Shown here: one piece after another, positions 1-7,180 of the stretch
How the letters are laid out: every line of letters begins with the position of its first letter
Position numbering within the stretch: position 1 is the first letter of the stretch
Origin: SURF-21 sp964510515
GTDB lineage: Bacteria > Actinomycetota > Geothermincolia > Geothermincolales > RBG-13-55-18
NCBI GenBank assembly: GCA_964510515.1
Contig: CAZEAU010000020.1
Coordinates: 1 to 46,864, forward strand
DNA length: 46,864 bases
Direction: 5' to 3'
Notes under the pieces: generated by a model
The model's input: the letters and a program-made list of their open reading frames with translations, nothing else
Databases searched by the model: none
What the model was told of the DNA's origin: nothing
Made by a program: the position numbers and the translations under genes

Positions 1-420
1 GTCCTTTAAGACCTGCGAGTGCGGAGCGAGGGCCGCGTCCCCGGATCCCACCACAAGCATCCTCGCCTCGCGGCTCGGAGGCAAAACGCGAGCCCATGCG
101 GCGGGCTGAAGAGAGAGCCGGTGAGGGCAGACGCTGAGGTCTATAGAGATGGTGGGGGGAGGGCAGACGTTGCGGATGGTGGCAAGGGTCAGGTGGCCAG
201 ACGTTGCGGATGTTGGCAAGGGCTAAGTGGGCAGACGACGGTCCTTTAAGACCTGCGAGTGCGGAGCGAGGGCCGTGCCCCCGGTTACGCCACAAGCAAT
301 CCCCGGGAGCCGGGGGCCTGCCCGAAGCGACCTTCGCGAGCAGTGTGCGCGAGAGAAGGCCGCCGGTTGGAGCTATAAGACCTGCGAGTGCGGAGCGAGG
401 GCCGTGCCCCCGGATCCCGT
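1..420. repeat. Dispersed repeat A, three copies
   Basis: Three copies of a G-rich repeat begin near 1, 241 and 375. They share the core AAGACCTGCGAGTGCGGAGC (starting at 8, 248 and 377) followed by GAGGGCCG, and diverge after about 45 bases. The AAGACCTG word reappears inverted at 442-449 and in the repeats at the far end of the window. No coding region is credible between 1 and 653; reading frames there are short, mutually overlapping and arginine/proline rich. The copies look like dispersed intergenic repeats at a scaffold end. Confidence 0.8.
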
Positions 421-499
421 TCCATATGCAGCACTTGCTTTCAGGTCTTGGCATCCTCGCCTCGCGGCTCGGAGGCAAAACGCGAGCCCATGCGGCGGG
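57..499. repeat. Repeat B, two exact 49-bp copies (57-105 and 451-499)
   Basis: The segment 57-105 is repeated without mismatch at 451-499. Each copy can form small hairpins: GCCTC pairs with GAGGC, or alternatively GGCTCG with CGAGCC. Copy A is followed by copy B in both the first and third units, so A plus B behaves as one composite repeat of about 130 bases, with a different spacer in each unit. This resembles REP/BIME-like intergenic repeats; no transposase is visible in the window. Confidence 0.8.
128..237. repeat. Short tandem repeat, period about 34 bp
   Basis: The word CAGACG occurs at 128, 164, 198 and 232, a period of 36, 34 and 34 bases. The copies at 164 and 198 extend to the 15-base word CAGACGTTGCGGATG, followed by a similar GGCAAGGG tail. 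The block lies between the first and second A repeats and is non-coding. Confidence 0.7.
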
Positions 500-653
500 T
501 GGGACAAGAGAGCCGGGCTGGGCAGAAGAGCGGGGAGAAAAGCACGCGGGGGCGCGCATATGCGTCACGCGGCGCTTGCACGCCGCCGCGAAAGGCGCGT
601 ATATTCTTCACATCCGTTACATACACGGGCCCATTCGCGAGGAGAGATAAGGG

Positions 654-2072
654 ATGGAGGAAAAAAGCCGCAAGGAAAGATCCCGCGCGCCGCGTGCGGT
701 CATGCCGCAGCAGGATGCCGAGACCCGCAGTAAGAATTTCGACGAGGTCGCCCTGGGCCTGGGGGAGAGGGAGGCGATGATCGAGGCCTCGCGCTGCCTG
801 CAGTGCAAGAAGAAGCCCTGCGTCGCCGGATGCCCGGTGGGGATCGACATCCCCGCCTTCGTCAAATCCATCGCCGAGGGCGATTTCATGGGCGCCGCGG
901 CCAGCCTCAAGGAACAGAACAACCTCCCCGCCATCTGCGGCAGGGTGTGCCCCCAGGAGACACAGTGCGAACAGGTATGCACCCTGGGCAAGAAGGGCGA
1001 GCCCGTGGCCATCGGCAGGCTGGAGCGCTTCGCCTCCGACTACGAGGCCGCACATGGCGGACAGGCCACCCCGGCTCCCCGGGAGCGCACGGGCAGGAAG
1101 GTCGCGGTCATCGGCGCCGGCCCCGGGGGGCTCACCTGCGCCGCCGACCTGGCGCGCATGGGGCACGACGTCACCGTCTTCGAGGCCCTGAACGCCCCCG
1201 GAGGCGTCCTCACCTACGGCATCCCGGAGTTCCGCCTCCCCAAGGCGGTGGTGATGCGCGAGGTCGAGTACGTGCGCAGCCTGGGGGTGGAGATCAGGCT
1301 GGACCAGGTCATCGGCTGCAGCCACACCGTACAGGAACTCTTCGCGCAGGGCTACGAGGCCGCCTTCATCGCCATCGGCGCCGGGCTGCCCATGTTCATG
1401 GACATCCCGGGCGAGAACCTCAACGGCGTCTATTCCGCCAACGAATACCTCACCCGCTCCAACCTCATGAAGGCCTATCTCTTTCCCCAATACGACACCC
1501 CCATCAAGAGAGGGGAAAAGGTCGCCGTCGTCGGCGGCGGCAACGTGGCCCTGGACAGCGCACGCACCGCCCTGCGCCTGGGGGCGGAGGAGGTGACCAT
1601 AGTCTATCGCCGCTCTCGCGCGGAGATGCCCGCGCGCGCCGAGGAGATCGAGCACGCCGTGGAGGAGGGGGTGGTGTTCAAGTTCCTCACCCTGCCGGTG
1701 CGCATCCTGGGGGAGGACTGGGTACGCGGGATGGAGTGCCTGGAGATGGAGCTGGGTGAGCCGGACGAAAGCGGGAGACGCCGCCCCGTGCCCATCAGGG
1801 GCTCGCAGTTCGAGCTGGAGGCGGACCTGGTGGTCATGGCCATCGGCACCAGGGCCAATCCCCTCCTGCCCGCCACCCTGCCCGAACTGAAGCGCAACCA
1901 GTGGGGGTATATCGAGACGGACCCGGAGACGGGCCAGACCTCCATAGCCAATATCTTCGCCGGCGGAGACATCGCCACCGGGTCGGCCACGGTGATCGAG
2001 GCTATGGGCGCGGGAAAGAACGCGGCCCGCGCCATACACGACATGCTCACCGGCGGGGAAACGCCTCCCTGA
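654..2072 (+). CDS. gltA: NADPH-dependent glutamate synthase (GltA type), FAD/Fe-S oxidoreductase
   Basis: This 472-residue protein belongs to the glutamate synthase small-subunit family, which passes electrons from NADPH through FAD and Fe-S clusters. The stand-alone form is annotated as NADPH-dependent glutamate synthase. The N-terminal Fe-S domain has cysteines at 48, 51, 56 and 60 and again at 95, 99, 105 and 109. A GAGPGG FAD-binding fold starts at 153 and a second GGGN nucleotide fold for NADPH at 294; the C-terminal GD motif (GGDIATGSATV) closes the FAD site. Length is normal for the family. The ATG follows a GAGGAGAGATAAGGG ribosome-binding region. No large glutamate synthase subunit or ferredoxin-NADP reductase alpha subunit is adjacent, so a role in transhydrogenase-like electron transfer cannot be excluded. 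It stands alone after the repeat region. Confidence 0.88.
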   Translation: MEEKSRKERSRAPRAVMPQQDAETRSKNFDEVALGLGEREAMIEASRCLQCKKKPCVAGCPVGIDIPAFVKSIAEGDFMGAAASLKEQNNLPAICGRVCPQETQCEQVCTLGKKGEPVAIGRLERFASDYEAAHGGQATPAPRERTGRKVAVIGAGPGGLTCAADLARMGHDVTVFEALNAPGGVLTYGIPEFRLPKAVVMREVEYVRSLGVEIRLDQVIGCSHTVQELFAQGYEAAFIAIGAGLPMFMDIPGENLNGVYSANEYLTRSNLMKAYLFPQYDTPIKRGEKVAVVGGGNVALDSARTALRLGAEEVTIVYRRSRAEMPARAEEIEHAVEEGVVFKFLTLPVRILGEDWVRGMECLEMELGEPDESGRRRPVPIRGSQFELEADLVVMAIGTRANPLLPATLPELKRNQWGYIETDPETGQTSIANIFAGGDIATGSATVIEAMGAGKNAARAIHDMLTGGETPP

Positions 2073-2244
2073 GCGCCCCGCGCGCGGTGGGAAGGCCAGG
2101 AACCCCCCCGCGGCGGCATTCGTCTCTATAGCGGACCCCGAGCGCGGGCGGAAAGGGCAGCCTGTCCCGCTCCGCCCGGCGCCCGTGCCGGGCGTGGGGG
2201 GGGAAGCGGCCCGGCGGCATATCCGCTCCCACGGCGGTGTTCTA

Positions 2245-2250
2245 TAATGA
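2245..2250 (+). promoter_or_regulatory. Putative -10 box for the 2284-2991 genes
   Basis: A perfect TATAAT lies 33 bases before the ATG at 2284 in an otherwise GC-rich spacer. The -35 region is poor. The spacer 2073-2283 holds no other feature that I can support. Confidence 0.45.
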
Positions 2251-2283
2251 CAGAAAGCGCCCGGCTGTAAACGAGGTGAGGGA

Positions 2284-2448
2284 ATGGGCTTCATCGGCAG
2301 GCTCACGGAGCAGGCGGCGGCGATCGCGGCGGCGGCTCCTCCGGCGACCCCCCGGGCGCAGGCCGCCGACACGGCTGCCTGCCCCTCCTGCGGGGGCGAA
2401 ACGCCCGCGGGGTCGGCCTTCCGCCCCGGCTGCGAGGCCAGGGCCTGA
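2284..2448 (+). CDS. Small zinc-ribbon-like protein with a missing cysteine
   Basis: This 54-residue frame starts at an ATG preceded by GAGGTGAGGGA, a strong ribosome-binding site. After an alanine-rich N-terminus it ends in a treble-clef or zinc-ribbon-like tail with CPSC at 33-36 and a final cysteine at 50. The usual pattern of such tails is CPxCG, about ten residues, then CxxCG. Here the third cysteine is arginine 47 (CGC instead of TGC), so only three ligands remain. It ends ten bases before the lipoprotein frame at 2458, suggesting co-transcription. The good start site and the downstream zinc-ribbon protein at 3096 support it being real, but it could be decaying. Function unknown. Confidence 0.5.
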   Translation: MGFIGRLTEQAAAIAAAAPPATPRAQAADTAACPSCGGETPAGSAFRPGCEARA

Positions 2449-2457
2449 GCGCGCTCC

Positions 2458-2991
2458 GTGAAGGCGGCGCGGGGGATGCGGGGCACGAGGAGGACATGGG
2501 CGCGGGGGGCTTTCCTGCCCCTGGTGGCGGCGCTCCTGTGCCTTGCCAGCGCCGGATGCGGGCAGTCGACCCCGGAGCAGGCGGTTTACAAATTCCTCGG
2601 CGCTGTGCAGGCGCGCGACCGCGAGGGCATGCGCTCCTGCGTGAGCCCGGACGCGCTGGAGAAGGCGGCGCGGGGGAGCGGGCAGATGGCCAGGCAGTGG
2701 GACGAGCTCAACCGCAGGTATTTCGCCGAGCCGGTGAACTGGCGCATGGCCTTCGAGGGGATACGCCTGGAGAGCTCGTGCCTGGACGGGGGGCGCGCCC
2801 TGGTGAGGCTGGCGGGAGGCAGATGCGAGTTGTACAGACTGAAGGAAGGCAGATGGACCGCCGAGGGCGAGATCGATTTCTCCACGCAGGGGTTCGCGCC
2901 CCTGTACCTCTCCAGCAGGGACGGCCGCTGGTACCTGGAGGCGCTGGACCTGTACGTGGTCTTCGGCTTGGAAAACGCGGCCCGGAAATGA
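2458..2991 (+). CDS. Putative lipoprotein with an NTF2-like (DUF4878-type) domain
   Basis: The 177-residue product has a basic N-terminus, a hydrophobic stretch and a lipobox ending LASAGC, so it should be lipidated and held on the outer face of the membrane. The mature part begins with a TPEQAVYKFLGAVQARD segment, typical of NTF2-like or DUF4878-type extracellular domains that start with a helix and a 'one residue per helix turn' Ala/Val/Phe pattern. The same opening occurs in the next gene (GPEKAVREFFNAIKNRD), so the two are likely paralogous in this module. The GTG at 2458 gives the longest frame; ATG at 2476 is in frame and gives a tidier signal peptide. Neither has a clear ribosome-binding site. 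Ligand and role are unknown. Confidence 0.65.
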   Translation: MKAARGMRGTRRTWARGAFLPLVAALLCLASAGCGQSTPEQAVYKFLGAVQARDREGMRSCVSPDALEKAARGSGQMARQWDELNRRYFAEPVNWRMAFEGIRLESSCLDGGRALVRLAGGRCELYRLKEGRWTAEGEIDFSTQGFAPLYLSSRDGRWYLEALDLYVVFGLENAARK

Positions 2992-3095
2992 AAGGCAGGC
3001 TGCCGTAATGCGGTTACGCTGGTATGGACCCGTAAACCCGCGCGGGGGACGCCCTCCCGCCGGGCTTTCCCGGGGCGAGGAGTAAGGGGGTTGCA

Positions 3096-3815
3096 TTGCG
3101 CTGTCCCAACTGCGGTCACGAGAATCCTGAAGGCCGCCGCTATTGCGAGGGATGCGGCGAGAAGCTCATCGATATCGAAGCCCTGAAGGCGCGCGCACGC
3201 AGGCGCTCCGGGCGCGAGGCGGCCCTTTACCGCCGCGAGGCGCTCAAGGAAGGCCTGGATACGGAGGAGGCGGAACGCCGGCGCAGGCGTTCGCGCAAAC
3301 AGCTCAAGCCCTGGGTGGGCATCGCCCTCCTCCTCGCCGTCATCGCCGCCGTGGTGCTGATCATCATCCTCGTCGGGGGCGGCGGGGAGAGCGGCCCGGA
3401 GAAAGCGGTGAGGGAGTTCTTCAACGCCATCAAGAACCGCGACGCCACGGCCTATCTCAAGCATACGGAACTCGAGCTCTACAAGATGGCCGAGCGCGGC
3501 GAATACGAGCCCGACCCCTATACCGAGGGCATAGAATACGACACCTACGTCCTGGAGGGCCTGGCCATGCGCCTGGTCAGGGAGGAAGGCGACTACGCGG
3601 AGGTAGAGGTGGTCGGGGGCTATTTCGAGGGCATCTTCAGCGACGGGGCCGGCACCACCGGCGTGGACTTCGCGCGCTACCCGCGCCTGGTGAGGCTGGT
3701 GAGGATCGAGAACGTCTGGATGGTGCAGGACTATCAGATGATGAAGCTTCCCTACCCCATAGCGGAGGTGCTCCCCGACGAGCCGGAGTTCCCCGAGGCG
3801 GAGGAGTCGGGCTGA
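3096..3815 (+). CDS. Zinc-ribbon membrane protein with an extracellular NTF2-like domain
   Basis: The protein has 239 residues. An N-terminal zinc ribbon with cysteines 3, 6, 17 and 20 lies in the cytoplasm, followed by a basic arginine-rich linker (about 30-70), one membrane span (about 73-93) and a C-terminal extracellular domain. The extracellular domain starts with the same AV-EFF-A-RD pattern as the lipoprotein at 2458, which is the NTF2-like/DUF4878 style. The start is TTG: CGAGGAGTAAGGGGG lies just upstream and the first codons encode the zinc ribbon, so no later start would preserve it. The architecture matches small zinc-ribbon-tethered membrane proteins common in Gram-positive bacteria; the partner is unknown. 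Confidence 0.7.
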   Translation: MRCPNCGHENPEGRRYCEGCGEKLIDIEALKARARRRSGREAALYRREALKEGLDTEEAERRRRRSRKQLKPWVGIALLLAVIAAVVLIIILVGGGGESGPEKAVREFFNAIKNRDATAYLKHTELELYKMAERGEYEPDPYTEGIEYDTYVLEGLAMRLVREEGDYAEVEVVGGYFEGIFSDGAGTTGVDFARYPRLVRLVRIENVWMVQDYQMMKLPYPIAEVLPDEPEFPEAEESG

Positions 3816-3840
3816 CAGGGAAAGCGCCTTACTCTATACT
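3812..3840 (+). promoter_or_regulatory. Putative sigma70-type promoter for the lipoprotein gene at 3874
   Basis: CTGACA at 3812-3817 and TATACT at 3835-3840 are separated by 17 bases. The -35 box overlaps the stop codon of the preceding gene, so the lipoprotein at 3874 probably has its own promoter within an otherwise co-oriented group. Confidence 0.55.
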
Positions 3841-3873
3841 TATACGGACGTCAACGCGAGAGAGGGAAACGCC

Positions 3874-4536
3874 TTGATAAAACATCGTCTCCTCATCTAT
3901 GTGGCCGGTGCGCTCGCCCTCCTGCTCTGTGCGGGCTGCGGCTGGAGCAGCGGCAAACCCTTCGCCGGCGATTACGCCGACTTCGACCCCGAGGCCTATG
4001 ACCCCGCGGACGCCTCGCCGGTGAGCGCCGTGCAGGCCTGGTTCTCCTCCATGGAGTTCGTGAGGAGCGAGAACGACAAGGGGGTTAAGGTACCCGACAG
4101 GGAGCGGGGCAGGGACTTCAACCTCTGGCTCTCCGTGGTCAAGCCGGAGGTGCTCCTGGACCCCGAGGGGCACTTCATCGGCATGGAGCAGGTGGAGGAG
4201 CTGCGGGAGATATGGAACGAGACCTCCTGGGAGGTGGAGTTCCTCGGCGTCAAGATGGAGCCGGGCAGCGAGGAGAAGGGGGAGGCGAGGGTCGATCTCG
4301 TCGGCGGCGACATACGCTATATCGGGAGCGACTTCTTCGACAGCCCCGAGTACCGCCAGGACAGCTTCGGGGACAAGAAGGGCCGGGTCTTCCTGCTCTT
4401 CTACGACGACCCCGCCAATGACCCCCTGCAGTACATCCCGGGTTTCGAGGACATCGCCGGCAAGGGGCGCTGGGTCATCGTCGGAGGCCTGGACCTCTCG
4501 GAGGACAAGGCCTGGGGCGGGGAACCCGGCTCCTGA
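3874..4536 (+). CDS. Putative lipoprotein of unknown function
   Basis: The 220-residue product has a short basic start, a hydrophobic core and a lipobox LCAGC with the lipidated cysteine at 22. The remainder is acidic and has no membrane span, so it should be a surface-exposed lipoprotein. The start codon is TTG with GAGAGAGGGAAACGCC upstream. I do not recognise a named domain. The 'PVSAVQAWFSSMEF' opening after the acidic linker resembles the NTF2-like opening of the two preceding genes, so it may be a more distant relative. It is third in a co-oriented set of envelope proteins but probably has its own promoter at 3812-3840. Confidence 0.6.
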   Translation: MIKHRLLIYVAGALALLLCAGCGWSSGKPFAGDYADFDPEAYDPADASPVSAVQAWFSSMEFVRSENDKGVKVPDRERGRDFNLWLSVVKPEVLLDPEGHFIGMEQVEELREIWNETSWEVEFLGVKMEPGSEEKGEARVDLVGGDIRYIGSDFFDSPEYRQDSFGDKKGRVFLLFYDDPANDPLQYIPGFEDIAGKGRWVIVGGLDLSEDKAWGGEPGS

Positions 4537-4606
4537 CGGCCGCGCGGAGGTCGATGCCGGCAGCGCCGCCCGCCCCGCTTCCCCCCCCGCTCGCTGCGCG
4601 CCCCCC

Positions 4607-5095
4607 TCAGTCCATCCACACGATGCGGGGCCTCATCTCCCCGCCCTCTATCTCCAGGACGGCGTAGGAAAGCCGCGGCGAGAAACGGCGGTCGCCGGCG
4701 CTGCCGGGGTTGATGAGCAGCACGCCCTTCCTCTCCTCCACCCGCGCCTTGTGGGTGTGCCCGAAGACGACGGCGTCCACGCCGCGGAAGCGGCGCAGCA
4801 CCCTGCCCTCTATCCCCAGCGGCGGCCCCCAGCCGTGGATGAGGCCGATGCGCTTGCCCTCCACCTCCACGGTGAGCTGCGAGGGCAGGACCGCCTTCAC
4901 CTCCGGGGCGTCCATGTTTCCGGCCACCGCCCGCACCGGCGCGAGCGCGCGCAGCTCCTCCAGCACCGCCATCTCCACCAGGTCGCCCGCGTGCATCACC
5001 AGGTCGGCCTGCCGCGCCGCCTCCAGGACCTCGGCCCGCAGCGCCTCTCCCGCCCGGGGGAGATGCGTATCGGATATGAGCACCACCCTTGCCAT
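4607..5095 (-). CDS. YfcE/MJ0936-type metallophosphoesterase
   Basis: The 162-residue protein is a small calcineurin-like phosphodiesterase of the YfcE/MJ0936 group. The metal-site motifs are all present: D9 and H11 in SDTH, D38 in HAGD, N60 in GNMD, H87 in IHGWG, and H113/H115 in GHTH. It should hydrolyse phosphodiesters with a dinuclear Mn or Ni/Fe centre; the substrate is not predictable. I chose the ATG at 5095 because it begins directly at the first beta strand and is preceded by a GGGGAGGGG ribosome-binding site. The frame is open well upstream, but that part overlaps the divergent gene at 5181 and is not coding. The two genes diverge from an 85-base AT-rich spacer. Confidence 0.85.
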   Translation of the reverse strand: MARVVLISDTHLPRAGEALRAEVLEAARQADLVMHAGDLVEMAVLEELRALAPVRAVAGNMDAPEVKAVLPSQLTVEVEGKRIGLIHGWGPPLGIEGRVLRRFRGVDAVVFGHTHKARVEERKGVLLINPGSAGDRRFSPRLSYAVLEIEGGEMRPRIVWMD

Positions 5096-5180
5096 GCGTC
5101 CCCCTCCCCTCTTCTCCGCTACCCGTACCCGGCGCCATCCTGATATATTATATAGGCGATGAGGACCATGGGAGCATGAG

Positions 5181-5780
5181 ATGATCCATAAGAAAAAGAA
5201 GGAGCTGCGCAAGAAGGTCCAGGAGCTGCGCGACGCCATCGATCCCGAGCAGAGGAAGCTTCTCTCCGCCCACGTGGCCGACAGGCTCTGGGCGGTGCCG
5301 GAGTTCGCCGCGGCGCGGACGATGCTCTTCTTCATCTCCTTTCGCAGCGAGGTGGACACCGTGCCCATAATCCAGCGCGCCCTGGACGAGGGCAGGGTGG
5401 CCTGCGTGCCCTGCACGGACGCCGAGAACAAATCCATGGCGGCGTGCCGCATCGAGGACCTGGAGGCCGACCTGGAGATGGGCCATTACGACATCCTCGA
5501 GCCGAGGAAAGAGTGCATGCGCCCCGTGCCCCCGCGGGACATCGACGTCATCCTCATGCCCGGCGTGGCCTTCGACCCCGGCGGCGGACGCCTGGGATAC
5601 GGAGGGGGCTATTACGACCGCTTCCTGGAAAGATGCGGGCCCGCATGCGCCCTCATCGCCGTGGCTTTCGAGCTGCAGATCGTGGACCGCGTCCCCTGCG
5701 CCGACCACGACGCCCCCATACACAAGGTGGTCACCGAGGCCAGGGTGATCGACTGCCGGGAAGGCTGCGCGCACGCCTGA
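5181..5780 (+). CDS. 5-formyltetrahydrofolate cyclo-ligase
   Basis: The 199-residue protein matches 5-formyltetrahydrofolate cyclo-ligase, which converts 5-formyl-THF to 5,10-methenyl-THF using ATP. The N-terminus has the usual lysine-rich helix (KKKKELRKKV). The family signature PGVAFD, then GGRLGYGGGYYDRFL, spans about 127-149 and carries the nucleotide and folate-binding loop. Length fits the family. The ATG follows GGAGCATGAG. An AT-rich stretch (TATATTATATA, about 5145-5156) in the divergent spacer probably holds the promoter elements for both this gene and the phosphoesterase. It recycles folate and has no evident pathway partner beside it. Confidence 0.9.
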   Translation: MIHKKKKELRKKVQELRDAIDPEQRKLLSAHVADRLWAVPEFAAARTMLFFISFRSEVDTVPIIQRALDEGRVACVPCTDAENKSMAACRIEDLEADLEMGHYDILEPRKECMRPVPPRDIDVILMPGVAFDPGGGRLGYGGGYYDRFLERCGPACALIAVAFELQIVDRVPCADHDAPIHKVVTEARVIDCREGCAHA

Positions 5781-5810
5781 GGCGATCCGGCTGCGCGCCC
5801 CGCAAGCAGC

Positions 5811-5836
5811 GGGGGGCGCCGCGGCGGGCGCCCCCC
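5811..5836. terminator. GC-rich hairpin between convergent genes
   Basis: GGGGGGCGC at 5811-5819 can pair with GCGCCCCCC at 5828-5836 around an 8-base loop, between the stop codons of the convergent genes ending at 5780 and 5855. There is no T-tract on either strand, so it is only a possible terminator. Confidence 0.35.
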
Positions 5837-5854
5837 GAACTCATCCGTCCGTTC

Positions 5855-6973
5855 TCAGTGGTCGCGCTCGCTGCCCTCGAGGGGGACGAAGCGGTCGGCC
5901 AGCTTATCCAGCACCGCAGGCATGGTGGTGTACTCCATCTCGTCCAGCGGCAGGCGGTGCGGCTCGAAGGGACCGTGGGCGCGCAGGTAGTCGGCGATAT
6001 CCAGCGCCTTGCGGCGGGCGTTGTCGTAGCTGGGGTCCGCGAACATGTCGCGCGGGCCCACCAGCTTGCCCTCGGTGAGCTGGAACCCCAGGGCCACCAC
6101 CCGCGGCGGCCCGTCGAAACGCGTGGGCTTATCCTCGTCGGTGCCCACGGGCATGAAGGGGCCGTGATGGCTGCCGCGCATCCAGCCGGCCACGGTGTAA
6201 GGGAAGGAGAAGGGCTCGAGCACCTCGCCCACGGCGGGGAGCCCGCTCTGGCAGCGCACCGCCATCACCGGGTCGTCCTTGCCCACGTAACGCCCGGCCA
6301 TGAGGAAGAGGCGCTGGGTGGAGGTCACCGCCACCGGCTCGTCGTCGCCCCCCTTGCGGAAGACGTGCTTGATCACGTAGCGCGAGGGTGCGCCGATGAA
6401 GACCAGCATGTCGTAGATCTCCTCGGGGGTGTTGAAGATGACCTTTTTCTCCTCGATGAGGTCGTGAACCTCGAAGCGGAAGCCATCGTGCATGGAGGGG
6501 TCGATGACCAGCCCGGCGGTGTTGAAGGGGTCGGCGAACATCTTGTAGAGAGGGTAGTTCCATGCCCCCGGCTCCGTCTTATCCGCCAGAAAGACGATGA
6601 TGGGCTCGCTCTTGCGCTCCTCGATCTCCATCTCCGCGAAACCGGGCCCCATGCCCCGCAGGTTCCCGGAGAAGGCGTCGGTGAGCAGGTCCTGGCCCGC
6701 ACCGTACTGCCCGAGCTCCTTGGCCACCTCGGTCACCGCCTCGAAGGTATCCCACGCGAAGTGGTGGATATCCTCGTTGTCCGGGCCCTTGGTGTGGGTC
6801 ATAATCATGGCGATATCGTCGCCGCACTTGGCCTGGCAGTAGTCTATGATCAGGCCTTTATCCCTGGCCTCGCCCAGGAGCTCCCGCGTGCGGCTGAGCA
6901 TCGCCGGATGCACGTCCGAATGGCCTACATAACCGCCCACATCAGCCTTGATTATGCTGAATGTGACCTTCAT
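5855..6973 (-). CDS. fbp: Bifunctional fructose-1,6-bisphosphate aldolase/phosphatase (archaeal type V)
   Basis: The 372-residue protein is the archaeal-type FBP aldolase/phosphatase, a gluconeogenic enzyme that both condenses triose phosphates and removes the 1-phosphate. The N-terminus reads KADVGGYVGHS, characteristic of the family. Tyr229, Lys232 and Tyr348 fall exactly at the positions I recall for the Schiff-base lysine and catalytic tyrosines of the crystallised archaeal enzyme. The metal-rich segments CGDD and HTKGPDNEDIHHFAWDTF are also intact. The ATG at 6973 sits next to a GGAGGTTGGAGG site; the frame extends upstream but without support. It is single and divergent from the cation ATPase. 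The family is restricted to archaea and deep-branching or thermophilic bacteria. Confidence 0.93.
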   Translation of the reverse strand: MKVTFSIIKADVGGYVGHSDVHPAMLSRTRELLGEARDKGLIIDYCQAKCGDDIAMIMTHTKGPDNEDIHHFAWDTFEAVTEVAKELGQYGAGQDLLTDAFSGNLRGMGPGFAEMEIEERKSEPIIVFLADKTEPGAWNYPLYKMFADPFNTAGLVIDPSMHDGFRFEVHDLIEEKKVIFNTPEEIYDMLVFIGAPSRYVIKHVFRKGGDDEPVAVTSTQRLFLMAGRYVGKDDPVMAVRCQSGLPAVGEVLEPFSFPYTVAGWMRGSHHGPFMPVGTDEDKPTRFDGPPRVVALGFQLTEGKLVGPRDMFADPSYDNARRKALDIADYLRAHGPFEPHRLPLDEMEYTTMPAVLDKLADRFVPLEGSERDH

Positions 6974-7079
6974 CCTCCAACCTCCTTGCTTGCGCTCCGA
7001 AACGCATCCTCCGCGCTTCCGATATATCTTTTCTGACCGCCATACGCCCACGGCGGACAACAGCCACAACACTCGCCAT

Positions 7080-7085
7080 TATAAT
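7080..7085 (+). promoter_or_regulatory. Putative -10 box for the cation ATPase
   Basis: TATAAT at 7080-7085 lies in the AT-rich divergent spacer between the FBP aldolase/phosphatase and the ATPase. A convincing -35 box is not visible. It would give a leader of about 90 bases. Confidence 0.4.
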
Positions 7086-7180
7086 ATCTATGCAGTATCA
7101 TTTCAAAGTCGGCCCGCGCACGGCGGCCGCATCGGATACCAGTCGATTTCTATGCTACCCAAAAGCGGGAGGTAAGAAAC

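Noticed and set aside
1..499. CRISPR array
   Set aside because: The repeats are irregularly spaced, of different types and lack equal-length unique spacers; no cas gene is present.
441..2486. A 681-codon minus-strand frame opposite the glutamate synthase gene
   Set aside because: It is the mirror of a real high-GC gene, has no ribosome-binding site or known domain and is rich in low-complexity Gly/Arg/Ala; the plus-strand gene has complete cofactor motifs.
2496..3008. Plus-strand frame with a strong GAGGAGGAC site before its ATG
   Set aside because: The product is Gly/Pro/Arg-rich without a domain, whereas the overlapping frame from 2458 encodes a signal peptide, lipobox and NTF2-like opening.
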